In this document: positions 1 to 7,527 of the stretch, one piece after another
Layout: each line of letters opens with the position of its first letter
Position numbering within the stretch: the first letter of the stretch is position 1
Assembly: GCA_900540005.1 (NCBI GenBank)
Contig: UQEM01000009.1
Span: 1 to 35,604 of the forward strand
Source of the DNA: an uncultured Ruminococcus sp.
Lineage (GTDB): Bacteria > Bacillota > Clostridia > Oscillospirales > Ruminococcaceae
Direction: 5' to 3'
DNA length: 35,604 bases
Notes under the pieces: generated by a model
Seen by the model: only the letters and a program-made list of their open reading frames with translations
Databases searched by the model: none
Told to the model about the DNA's origin: nothing
Made by a program: the position numbers and the translations under genes

Positions 1-45
1 ACACAAGGCTATTCGTCGGCAGCGTCAGATGTGTATAAGAGACAG
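1..45 (+). other. Illumina Nextera adapter and index (artefact)
   Basis: This is residual library sequence, not genome. Bases 13-45 match the 33-base Nextera Read 1 transposase adapter, and 27-45 are the 19-base Tn5 mosaic end (AGATGTGTATAAGAGACAG). Bases 1-4 (ACAC) are the end of the i5 primer, and bases 5-12 (AAGGCTAT) sit exactly where the i5 index lies; I recall that octamer as Nextera XT index S520. Genomic sequence therefore begins at base 46. The contig end is a library fragment end, so it says nothing about a real replicon end or a natural transposon insertion. Confidence 0.97.
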
Positions 46-46
46 G

Positions 47-52
47 TATAAT
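47..52 (+). promoter_or_regulatory. Possible -10 box, -35 lost to adapter
   Basis: TATAAT lies directly after the adapter and about 120 bases before the cyclic-di-GMP gene. Any -35 box would fall where the adapter now is, so the promoter cannot be confirmed. Just downstream are two short palindromic stretches (GAACATTGTTC at 70-80 and GTTCTGAGAAC at 77-87) that could be operator-like. Confidence 0.3.
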
Positions 53-105
53 AATATGTGACATCATACGAACATTGTTCTGAGAACGGTCGGGTCTTTT
101 TCAGA

Positions 106-126
106 GTGCAGTCTTTCAGACTGCGC
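106..126 (+). other. Leader hairpin before c-di-GMP gene
   Basis: GTGCAGTCT at 106-114 pairs with AGACTGCGC at 118-126 around a TTC loop: nine pairs, one of them G-U. No T tract follows, so it is not a typical intrinsic terminator. It lies in the probable 5' leader of the downstream gene, about 45 bases before the start codon. No known riboswitch is recognised. Confidence 0.4.
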
Positions 127-170
127 CTGCTTCATGCTGTCTGAATACTGATAAAGGGGGATAACCAATA

Positions 171-3100
171 ATGACACCAAATGCAGAGATAAATATTCCA
201 ATAAAGTATTGGCTGGAAGCCTCTCCCTTCTGCACTCTGGTATTTACAAATGATCCCGGAACAGAAATTCTGAGCTCCAACCAAAAACTTTGGAATCTTT
301 TTGAATGCGGTACGGAAGAAGAATTTATGGAGTTCTGCGGAGGAAGCTTTGAAAAGCTTGTCGCTGCCGAAGATATGCCCGGACTGAGAATGGTGATTCG
401 CCACACTAAACTCAGCGGTCTTTCAAGGGAGCACTCGCTGAGTTTCCGTGTACGCACCAAAAGCGGCACTCTTATTCAGGTTGAGGATAAGGGCGGACTT
501 GTAAAGCTCGATGACGGCAGGATTGTAAATGTCGATATGCTTGCTCCGATAAATCAGGAGAACCTCTTTGTTGCGGCAAATACGGACAACGTTACGGGTA
601 TGCTCAATAAGGAGCAGTTCTACGTCTGTGCAAACGAACTCCTCAGGAAAGCAGAGGGTGAGTCTCTCCATACGCAGTATGCGATAACTTACTGTAATAT
701 ACGCAATTTCCGATACTACAATGTAAAGCACGGCAAGACCGAGGGCGACAAGGTTCTCAGAGAGCTTTGCGAAATGATACACAGTGTTTCAGGCACAGAC
801 CTCAATGCGAGGTTCAGCAGCGATCACTTTGTTGCACTCGTAAGAAAAGATGTTGTCGAGGAAAGAGTGTGCAGAGTTCACGAGGCTTTCAGCGAGAAAT
901 ACGGAGACGTTGGCATGAGCCTCAAAGTGGGGGTTTTCGAGATAGAGCATGAGGGCGAGGACGTGGCAAAGATTTGCGACCTTGCCAAGGTTGCCTGCGA
1001 TAAGATAAGGGACTCATATGATTATATCCGCTTCTATGACGAGCAGATCGGCAAAAATGTTGACATGGAAGCGTACATTATACAGAATTTTGACAAGGCT
1101 GTTCACGAGAGAAATATTCACGTCTACTATCAGCCTGTGATACGCACCATAAATGACTCGCTGTGCAGCATGGAGGCTCTGGCACGCTGGATCGACCCTG
1201 AGCGCGGTCTTATTTCTCCCGGAGATTTTATCCCCATTCTGGAGGACAATCAGCTTATCACAAAGCTTGACCTGTATGTCTTGGAGGAGATCTGCCGCGA
1301 TATGAGGGCGAAAAATGATAAGGGCGATATTACTGTTCCCGTTTCGCTCAACCTTTCAAGGCTCGATTTCCTTATGTGCGATATTTTTGAGGAAGTCGAA
1401 AAGGTAGTCCACAAGTACGGCCTCGCGAGAGATATGATACACCTTGAGATCACCGAATCTATGGTCATGAAAGATCCGACTGTGCTCAAGCGTGATATGA
1501 AGCGTTTCCGTGACGCAGGCTATGAGATATGGATGGACGATTTCGGCAGCGGATTTTCCTCGCTGAATGCTCTGCGCGAATTTGACTTTGACGAAATAAA
1601 GCTCGATATGCAGTTTTTGCGTTCCTTTGACGAAAAGACCAGACGTCTTATCAGGTCGATCGTTTCAATGGCAAAGGAAATGCAGATAAGAACCCTTGCG
1701 GAGGGTGTTGAAACTCAGGAGCAGTACGACTTCCTGCGTGAAATAGGCTGCGAAAAGGTTCAGGGATTCCTGTTCAGTCCGCCTGTTCCTCCTGCAAAGC
1801 TTGCCGATATGTACAAGGGCAAAGAGGACAAGATCGAGACGAGACTGTGGCACAAGTACTATTCGACAGTTGGTGAGATCAACTTCATTACCGACCGTCC
1901 GCTCGCAATAATCGACTATGACGGAGATGAGTTCAAGATACTCTATGCCAACGCCGCTTACAGGGAAGTCTGGGACAGCATTGAGCTTGAAGGTGTCGAT
2001 CAGGTGCTTTACAATGTCAATACAAAGTCGGTTCACCGTTATCATTTGTACAGGGAATTCCTGAGCAGTATGCGGTTTGTGGGTGATACCCAGCAGATGG
2101 AGTATTTCATCAATAACCACTATGTTCGCCTGCGCGCGAAACTGCTCTATCAGGAGCGCGGACACTATATCCTTGCGGCAGAACTCGTAAACCTCACGCG
2201 TGATGATGAGGTAACAGCCAAAAAGGACAAAATGGACTACATTTTCCGCATAATGTATGCGATGTACGACAGCGTTTACCTGATAGACATAATAAATAAG
2301 AAAACCGATGTGATGATGCCCGGTGCGAATTACGGCCGTATTCAGGAGGCTAACGAAAAGCTCGGTCGGTTTATGAACAGCGAAGAACTCGGAGATCTGC
2401 TTATCCACAGGGACGACCGCGCCGAATATGTGAAATTTATGGACACGACGTCATTCAAGGAGCAGTTGAAGGGTCAGGATAAAAACTACATAACGAAAAT
2501 GTTCCGAACCAAGGCGGTCAATGGCGCATACATATGGAAACTGCACACCCTGCTGCTTATTCCGGGAACAGACCTGATAATCTACTCCACGAGATATGTT
2601 CCGCTGCTGTACGAACAGCTTTCAAAAAAGGCTGAGAAAATCGACCTTATGTCGAGTGACAAGGGGCTTGAACAGGATATCTGGAAAACCATGAAAGCTT
2701 CCGCCAATGTAAATGTTTTCTGGAAAGACACCAACAGGCGATTTGTCGGAGCAAATGATAAATTCCTCGATACGTTTGGCTTTACGAGCGAGTCGGAGAT
2801 CATTGGCAAGACCGATGAGGATATGAGGTGGCATATCGACAACAGTTCTTTCTATGAGGACGAGATGAAAGTTCTCAAAAAGGGCGAGTCTGTCATCAGC
2901 GATAAGATAAAGTGCATTATAAGAGGTGCTGTACGCAATATTGTTACGGCAAAAGAACCGATATACCATAACGGTAAACTGGTGGGACTGCTTGGCACAT
3001 TCGTTGATGTGGACGAGTTTACCGAACACCTCGGATTGACTCGTTTATCAGATAATACTGACGAAATAACAGGGTTGATGTCGGCAAGGGGAGTTTCAAA

Positions 3101-3527
3101 TCTTGCGTTGGAATACTGCGAGGCTTGGGAGTTCCGCAAAGAGAAGTTTGCGATAATCACCGTGATCTTTGAAGTATACAAGCGTGCTGAACAGACCTAT
3201 GGCAGTAAGGTCGCCAAGGACATACTTCAGGAACTTAGCAAGATATTCACCGCGGAAGAATTCAAGTCCGTTGCAACGGGAAGAGTTTTCGGTTCGAGCT
3301 ATGTGCTTTTCGCAAAATACAATGACCGCAGTGAGATACGAGATCTTGAACGCACGCTTGCGGCTTACTGCGACAATATTCACGAACTTGCAGGTTATAA
3401 TGTTACTCTGCACCCGATGATAAAGACCTATTGCTCCGAGGATTCGGAGAATATCCGAGATATGATAAAACTGGCCTCGGGAGGATTTCAGCTGGGTTTT
3501 GATATGCCGAAAATTCCTGTGAAATAA
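171..3527 (+). CDS. PAS-GGDEF-EAL-PAS-GGDEF signalling protein
   Basis: This 1118-residue soluble protein probably hydrolyses cyclic di-GMP. In order it has an N-terminal PAS-like sensor (about 15-125), a GGDEF-fold domain (about 138-290) with SSDHF at 216-220 instead of GGDEF, and an EAL domain (about 300-545). Three further PAS-like segments follow (about 578-675, 695-810, 838-948), then a second degenerate GGDEF-like domain (about 965-1110). The EAL domain looks intact: EAL at 335-337, N394, E426 in EITES, DDFG at 456-459, K477, E511 in EGVET and the QGF segment near 531. Both GGDEF domains lack the signature, so cyclase activity is unlikely; they may bind GTP or regulate the EAL domain. 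There is no membrane segment. The start is supported by AAAGGGGG at 153-160. A hairpin terminator follows the stop. Confidence 0.9.
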   Translation: MTPNAEINIPIKYWLEASPFCTLVFTNDPGTEILSSNQKLWNLFECGTEEEFMEFCGGSFEKLVAAEDMPGLRMVIRHTKLSGLSREHSLSFRVRTKSGTLIQVEDKGGLVKLDDGRIVNVDMLAPINQENLFVAANTDNVTGMLNKEQFYVCANELLRKAEGESLHTQYAITYCNIRNFRYYNVKHGKTEGDKVLRELCEMIHSVSGTDLNARFSSDHFVALVRKDVVEERVCRVHEAFSEKYGDVGMSLKVGVFEIEHEGEDVAKICDLAKVACDKIRDSYDYIRFYDEQIGKNVDMEAYIIQNFDKAVHERNIHVYYQPVIRTINDSLCSMEALARWIDPERGLISPGDFIPILEDNQLITKLDLYVLEEICRDMRAKNDKGDITVPVSLNLSRLDFLMCDIFEEVEKVVHKYGLARDMIHLEITESMVMKDPTVLKRDMKRFRDAGYEIWMDDFGSGFSSLNALREFDFDEIKLDMQFLRSFDEKTRRLIRSIVSMAKEMQIRTLAEGVETQEQYDFLREIGCEKVQGFLFSPPVPPAKLADMYKGKEDKIETRLWHKYYSTVGEINFITDRPLAIIDYDGDEFKILYANAAYREVWDSIELEGVDQVLYNVNTKSVHRYHLYREFLSSMRFVGDTQQMEYFINNHYVRLRAKLLYQERGHYILAAELVNLTRDDEVTAKKDKMDYIFRIMYAMYDSVYLIDIINKKTDVMMPGANYGRIQEANEKLGRFMNSEELGDLLIHRDDRAEYVKFMDTTSFKEQLKGQDKNYITKMFRTKAVNGAYIWKLHTLLLIPGTDLIIYSTRYVPLLYEQLSKKAEKIDLMSSDKGLEQDIWKTMKASANVNVFWKDTNRRFVGANDKFLDTFGFTSESEIIGKTDEDMRWHIDNSSFYEDEMKVLKKGESVISDKIKCIIRGAVRNIVTAKEPIYHNGKLVGLLGTFVDVDEFTEHLGLTRLSDNTDEITGLMSARGVSNLALEYCEAWEFRKEKFAIITVIFEVYKRAEQTYGSKVAKDILQELSKIFTAEEFKSVATGRVFGSSYVLFAKYNDRSEIRDLERTLAAYCDNIHELAGYNVTLHPMIKTYCSEDSENIRDMIKLASGGFQLGFDMPKIPVK

Positions 3528-3540
3528 TTTTAATATAAGA

Positions 3541-3571
3541 TGAGGAACGCTTCAACGGGCGTTCCTTTTTC
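3541..3571 (+). terminator. Intrinsic terminator after c-di-GMP gene
   Basis: AGGAACGC (3543-3550) pairs with GCGTTCCT (3559-3566) and is followed by a run of T. The right arm lies inside the last codons of the convergent LysR gene, so the hairpin is shared with that gene's 3' end. Confidence 0.8.
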
Positions 3572-4418
3572 GTTCCTGCGGCTGAATTTGCGGTGTTATG
3601 CTGAATTGGTTATCTGTGTGGTACAGCACATAGTAGGTCACGTTTGCTTCGGGGTCGGTGATTGGTATTATCGTTCTGCCGTTCATTTTCTCGCTGAAGT
3701 AGTCCCGTGCGAGGTCGGTGGTAAAGCATGGGAGAGTCGATTCGCGCACCAATTCCTTGAACGCGAACTCGTCGGTCTGCACCAGCAGTCTTGACGCAGG
3801 GAGCTTTCGCTTGTGAAAGTTCGTCCAGAATCCGATGTCGGACGACAGCAGGCAATTGTAACCGTTTATCATCTCGGTAGTGACCTCTTTGTACCCTGCA
3901 AGCGCGTGTGTCGGCGGAACACATATCGAGAGGTGTTCTTCTATGTATTTTTTGCATACTATCCCGTTTTTGTCCATCGGGTGGGGGAGTATGGCAATGT
4001 CACAGCGGCGGTTGAGGAGATTTTCCTCTATCTGCGAAAGATCCTCGTACAATTTGGAGGAAATGGTCTTTGCAGGATACTTTCTCGTAAGCTCGGGGAT
4101 AAGACTCCACAGCGGTGCGGGCGCACAGGATTCAATTACTATTGTGTGAAGATTGCGGTCAAAGTCCCTGACTTGTGAGAGGCATTCGTTTGCGGAATTT
4201 ATGAGCTTTTCCGCGAGTTCAGCCGCTTTTATGCCTGTTTCGTTGAGTTCTATACGGTTGACGGTTCGCTTAAAGAGCGGAACACCGAACTCGTTTTCAA
4301 TACGCTTCATAGTTCGCGTAATAGTGGGCTGTGAGATGAAGAATTCTTCTGCAACTTTTGTAAGAGTTCCGTATTTGTAGAATGCAACAAGCTGAGACAG
4401 ATCATTCAGATTCAGCAT
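3552..4418 (-). CDS. LysR-family transcriptional regulator
   Basis: This 288-residue regulator has an N-terminal winged helix-turn-helix (about 4-62, with the typical segment SQPTITRTMKRIE) followed by a substrate-binding-like effector domain. The length is normal for LysR proteins. AGGAGG (CCTCCT on the plus strand, 4425-4430) supports the start. The gene is divergent from an aldo/keto reductase gene, and the 186 bases between the two start codons hold an 11-bp perfect inverted repeat, 4472-4500, which is the likely binding site. The natural target is therefore probably the reductase/CMD-cupin pair, and the gene's own -35 box abuts the same site, suggesting autoregulation. The effector is unknown. 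The last codons run into the bidirectional hairpin. Confidence 0.92.
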   Translation of the reverse strand: MLNLNDLSQLVAFYKYGTLTKVAEEFFISQPTITRTMKRIENEFGVPLFKRTVNRIELNETGIKAAELAEKLINSANECLSQVRDFDRNLHTIVIESCAPAPLWSLIPELTRKYPAKTISSKLYEDLSQIEENLLNRRCDIAILPHPMDKNGIVCKKYIEEHLSICVPPTHALAGYKEVTTEMINGYNCLLSSDIGFWTNFHKRKLPASRLLVQTDEFAFKELVRESTLPCFTTDLARDYFSEKMNGRTIIPITDPEANVTYYVLYHTDNQFSITPQIQPQERKRNAR

Positions 4419-4441
4419 GGCGCACCTCCTTTATGTTACTG

Positions 4442-4470
4442 ATTATATCATAAGTAAGCGCGAAAATCAA
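4442..4470 (-). promoter_or_regulatory. Promoter of LysR gene
   Basis: On the minus strand TTGATT (plus 4465-4470) and TATAAT (plus 4442-4447) are separated by 17 bases, about 24 bases before the start codon. The -35 box is one base away from the inverted repeat at 4472-4500, so a bound LysR protein would contact or block it. Confidence 0.7.
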
Positions 4471-4471
4471 T

Positions 4472-4500
4472 ATCTGCTATTCAGATTATGAATAGCAGAT
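4472..4500. promoter_or_regulatory. LysR-type operator, inverted repeat
   Basis: ATCTGCTATTC (4472-4482) and GAATAGCAGAT (4490-4500) are perfect reverse complements with a 7-base spacer. The inner part fits the LysR T-N11-A rule (ATTC-N7-GAAT). Its centre, 4486, is about 64 bases upstream of the expected transcription start of the reductase gene, the classic position for LysR recognition sites at activated promoters. Confidence 0.75.
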
Positions 4501-4513
4501 TTCAGTTTTGATA

Positions 4514-4543
4514 TTGTACATCTGCAAAATATCGGTGTATAAT
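4514..4543 (+). promoter_or_regulatory. Promoter of aldo/keto reductase gene
   Basis: A perfect -10 box TATAAT (4538-4543) is preceded by a poor -35 box TTGTAC (4514-4519) at 18 bases. A weak -35 with a LysR-type site just upstream fits a promoter that depends on an activator. Confidence 0.65.
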
Positions 4544-4604
4544 AAAATCACAGCAAGAGAACTTAATGAGAACAAGTTCCAAAAATTACAAGGAGGATTC
4601 TATT

Positions 4605-5444
4605 ATGGAATATGTAACGCTAAATAACGGTGTAAAGATGCCGAAACTCGGATTCGGTGTTTATCAGACTCCCGCAGACGAGACCGAAAGATGCGTGAGC
4701 GATGCTATTTCAGTCGGATACCGCAGTATCGACACGGCGCAGGCTTACGGCAACGAAGAAGGCGTGGGTGCAGCGATCGAAAACAGCAAGCTGCCGAGGG
4801 AAGAATTCTTCCTTACGACCAAGATATGGATAACCAATGCAGGCTATGAGAGAGCAAAGGCTTCCATAGACGAATCGCTTGAAAAGCTCAGGACAGGCTA
4901 TATCGACCTTCTCCTCATACACCAGCCGTTTGGTGATTACTACGGAAGCTACCGTGCAATGGAGGCTGCTTACAGAGAGGGAAAGGTTCGCGCGATAGGC
5001 GTTTCCAACTTCTATCCTGACAGATACCTTGATATTCAGCATTTTGCAGAGGTCAAGCCTGCTGTTAATCAGGTAGAGACTCATGTTTTTCAGCAGCAGC
5101 GTGAAGCAAATGAGTACATGAAAAAGTACGGCACTCAGATAGAAAGCTGGGGCCCGTTTGCAGAGGGCAAAAACGACTATTTCAACAATCCCATTCTCAG
5201 GAAGATCGGCGAAAAATACGGCAAGAGCGTTGCTCAGACGGCTCTGCGTTTCCTTATCCAGAGCGATGTTGTGGTAATTCCTAAGTCCACGCATATTGAA
5301 CGTATGCAGGAGAATTTCAACGTGTTCGATTTCAGCCTGACTGAGGAAGAAATGGCTCAGATACGCGCGCTTGACACAGGTGAGAGCCTGTTCTTCTCGC
5401 ACCATGCCCCCAAGACGGTCGAGTGGTTCATGAGCATAATCTGA
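4605..5444 (+). CDS. Aldo/keto reductase
   Basis: This 279-residue NADPH-dependent carbonyl reductase belongs to the aldo/keto reductase superfamily, of the bacterial 2,5-diketo-gluconate reductase/YtbE-like kind. The TIM-barrel tetrad is visible as D43, Y48, K73 and H106. The NADP phosphate loop IPKST is at 225-229. An in-frame ATG at 4566 lacks a ribosome site, whereas AGGAGG at 4591-4596 lies 8 bases before the ATG at 4605, so the latter is chosen. The gene is divergent from a LysR regulator and followed 23 bases later by a CMD-cupin gene, so the two enzymes are probably co-transcribed and may act on the same reactive aldehyde, ketone or quinone-like substrate. That pairing is inference; the substrate cannot be read from sequence. 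Confidence 0.92.
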   Translation: MEYVTLNNGVKMPKLGFGVYQTPADETERCVSDAISVGYRSIDTAQAYGNEEGVGAAIENSKLPREEFFLTTKIWITNAGYERAKASIDESLEKLRTGYIDLLLIHQPFGDYYGSYRAMEAAYREGKVRAIGVSNFYPDRYLDIQHFAEVKPAVNQVETHVFQQQREANEYMKKYGTQIESWGPFAEGKNDYFNNPILRKIGEKYGKSVAQTALRFLIQSDVVVIPKSTHIERMQENFNVFDFSLTEEEMAQIRALDTGESLFFSHHAPKTVEWFMSII

Positions 5445-5467
5445 CAGTAAAATATAGGCGAATGGTT

Positions 5468-6223
5468 ATGGAAAAAATAGTACAGACAGCGGGCAGATAC
5501 GCTCTCGGCGAATTTGCTCCCGAATTTGCACATTACAATGATGACGTTCTTTTTGGCGAGAACTGGAACAACCGCGATATCGACCACAAGACGCGCTGCA
5601 TTATCACAGTTGTGGCGCTTATGAGTTCGGGTATCACCGATTCCTCGCTGAAGTATCACCTTGAGAACGCAAAGAAAGCAGGAGTTACGAAAAAGGAAAT
5701 TGCCGCTGTAATAACTCACGTTGCCTTTTACGTTGGTTGGCCGAAGGGCTGGGCAGTTTTCAATATGGCTAAGGAAGTATGGGCGGACGAGACTGATGTT
5801 TGCGATGCAAAGTCTGCACATCAGGCGGAAATGGTGTTCCCGATAGGCGCTCCGAACGATGCCTTTGCGAAGTTTTTCGTTGGTCAGAGCTATCTTGCTC
5901 CTGTTTCGACCGAGCAGGTAGGCGTTTTCAATGTGACCTTTGAGCCTAAGTGCCGCAACAACTGGCACATTCACCACGCTGACAAGGGCGGCGGTCAGAT
6001 CCTGATCTGCGTTGCAGGACGCGGATACTATCAGGAATGGGGCAAGGAAGCGGTCGAGATGAGACCCGGCGATTGCATTAACATTCCTGCCGGCGTAAAG
6101 CACTGGCATGGAGCAGCTCCAGACAGTTGGTTCAGTCATCTTGCTGTGGAAGTTCCCGGCGAGAACGGCTCGAACGAGTGGCTCGAAGCGGTAAGTGACG
6201 AGGATTACTCAAAGCTTAAATAA
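5468..6223 (+). CDS. Carboxymuconolactone decarboxylase-cupin fusion
   Basis: This 251-residue two-domain protein has a CMD/AhpD-type helical domain (about 15-105) and a cupin (about 140-235). CMD residues C44, H64 and H84 are visible. The cupin keeps likely metal ligands H167, H169 and H212, but the usual motif-1 glutamate position appears as Q177. CMD-cupin fusions are known, though their substrates are mostly undefined; related CMD proteins act on lactones or serve as peroxidase-like thiol enzymes. Only one cysteine is obvious in the CMD core, against the CxxC of AhpD, so a classical peroxidase role is doubtful. The start at 5468 fits the spacing to a weak AGGCG at 5456-5460; the ATG at 5462 is too close. 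It probably shares the promoter of the upstream reductase. Confidence 0.85.
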   Translation: MEKIVQTAGRYALGEFAPEFAHYNDDVLFGENWNNRDIDHKTRCIITVVALMSSGITDSSLKYHLENAKKAGVTKKEIAAVITHVAFYVGWPKGWAVFNMAKEVWADETDVCDAKSAHQAEMVFPIGAPNDAFAKFFVGQSYLAPVSTEQVGVFNVTFEPKCRNNWHIHHADKGGGQILICVAGRGYYQEWGKEAVEMRPGDCINIPAGVKHWHGAAPDSWFSHLAVEVPGENGSNEWLEAVSDEDYSKLK

Positions 6224-6233
6224 AAATAGTTAC

Positions 6234-6265
6234 AAAAAAGCACTATCATATGATAGTGCTTTTTG
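6234..6265. terminator. Bidirectional intrinsic terminator
   Basis: The stretch AGCACTATCATATGATAGTGCT (6239-6260) is a near-perfect palindrome flanked by A5-6 on the left and T4-5 on the right. It can end transcription from the CMD-cupin gene and from the convergent dehydrogenase gene. Confidence 0.9.
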
Positions 6266-6277
6266 CGATATCAGCTA

Positions 6278-7258
6278 TTATAAAAGGTGAGCGCGAATCT
6301 CGTCTCCGCTTAAAGGGCTGAGATATGCAGGCGCGATGTCGAATACGGTCTTGCAGCCTGTTGAACCCTCTTTGTTGAGGCGGGCAACTGCTCTTGCGTA
6401 GGCAATGATAACAGAAGCTGTGAACTCGGGGTTTGAGTCGAGCTTGAGGCTGTACTCGATGATGTGCTTGTGTTCCTTGTTCCAGCCGGTGATTCCCGAA
6501 CGGAAAACGAATCCGCCATGGGGGATTCCTGCGTGGTCGCGGTCAAGTTCCTCCTGAGTGATGAAATGGACTGTTGTGTCGTAGTCAGAGAAGTAATTGG
6601 GCATTGTTTTGATATCGTTCTCGATCTGAGCGAGATCTGCGCCCTCCTCGGGAACTACAAAGCACTCTCTTGTGTGCTTCTGTCGTGTGGTAAGTTCGGG
6701 ATTCTCACCGTTTCTTACTGCTTCAAGAGCACTCGGAACGGGGATAGTGTACTGCTTTCCGTCCTTTACGCCTTTTACTCGTCTGATAGCGTCTGAATGT
6801 CCCTGACTAACGCCCTTTCCCCAGAATGTGTAGTCGTTGCCCTCGGGAAGAATGCAGTTTGCATAAAGTCTGTTGAGCGAGAACATTCCCGGATCCCAGC
6901 CTGCTGAGATAAGAGCAGTGTGTCCGCTTTCCTTTGCGGATTTATCAACATTTGCAAAGTGTGTGGGGATATTTGCGTGAGTGTCAAAGCTGTCGATAAC
7001 ATTAAAATACTTTGCGTATTCAGGTGTCTGCTTGGGAAGATCGGTAGCGCTTCCTCCGCAGATGATAAGTACATCGATTTCGTCCTTGTGTGCGAGTACA
7101 TCATCTGTGCTGTAAACCGGAACACCCTCTGTGAGTATCTTCACGGTCTTGGGGTCGCGGCGTGTGAAAACAGCTTTCAGCTCCATGTCTGCGTTCTGAC
7201 GTACAGCGCACTCGATACCTCTGCCGAGGTTTCCGTATCCTAAGATTCCTATGTTCAT
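6278..7258 (-). CDS. ddh: meso-Diaminopimelate D-dehydrogenase
   Basis: This 326-residue protein reductively aminates L-2-amino-6-oxopimelate with NADPH and ammonia to meso-diaminopimelate, a one-step shortcut in lysine and peptidoglycan precursor synthesis. Visible are an N-terminal Rossmann loop (GILGYGNLGRG, 4-14), the signature SAGWDPGMFSLNR near 118-130 and the C-terminal NPEFTASV segment. The length agrees with the Corynebacterium enzyme (about 320). The start has AAGGAG on the minus strand (plus 7268-7273). The gene is monocistronic between its own promoter and a shared terminator. It implies a meso-DAP cell wall. Confidence 0.95.
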   Translation of the reverse strand: MNIGILGYGNLGRGIECAVRQNADMELKAVFTRRDPKTVKILTEGVPVYSTDDVLAHKDEIDVLIICGGSATDLPKQTPEYAKYFNVIDSFDTHANIPTHFANVDKSAKESGHTALISAGWDPGMFSLNRLYANCILPEGNDYTFWGKGVSQGHSDAIRRVKGVKDGKQYTIPVPSALEAVRNGENPELTTRQKHTRECFVVPEEGADLAQIENDIKTMPNYFSDYDTTVHFITQEELDRDHAGIPHGGFVFRSGITGWNKEHKHIIEYSLKLDSNPEFTASVIIAYARAVARLNKEGSTGCKTVFDIAPAYLSPLSGDEIRAHLL

Positions 7259-7321
7259 ATTATTACTCCTTTGTATTAATATAAAGGTACGAATGTTGAA
7301 AAATTTTCCGAACCGCTTTTT

Positions 7322-7350
7322 ATTATACCACTAATTTTTCATTAAGTCCA
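7322..7350 (-). promoter_or_regulatory. Promoter of ddh
   Basis: On the minus strand TGGACT (plus 7345-7350) and TATAAT (plus 7322-7327) are 17 bases apart, about 63 bases before the start codon. Confidence 0.65.
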
Positions 7351-7434
7351 TAGAAAAATCAAAAAAATCGTCAGAACCTGCACGATACGGCAAAAATATT
7401 TCACTCAGTTTTCACAATTATCACAATTTGTCAG

Positions 7435-7463
7435 TTGTTTTTTCTTTAAACGTATGTTATAAT
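7435..7463 (+). promoter_or_regulatory. Promoter of ftsH
   Basis: TTGTTT (7435-7440) and TATAAT (7458-7463) are separated by 17 bases. Downstream, at the expected transcript start, lies the palindrome TAACGGCGTTA (7481-7491), with outer arms CGATTA (7471-7476) and TAATCG (7490-7495), a possible operator. No CtsR or HrcA (CIRCE) site was recognised. Confidence 0.65.
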
Positions 7464-7527
7464 GAAACTGCGATTATAGCTAACGGCGTTAATCGATAAA
7501 TTGTACACGATTTGGAGATGATTTTTA

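Noticed and set aside
27..45. Tn5 mosaic end as a natural transposon end
   Set aside because: It is continuous with the full Nextera adapter and index, so it comes from library preparation.
7481..7491. CIRCE or CtsR heat-shock operator before ftsH
   Set aside because: The palindrome does not match the CIRCE arms or the CtsR heptad repeats.
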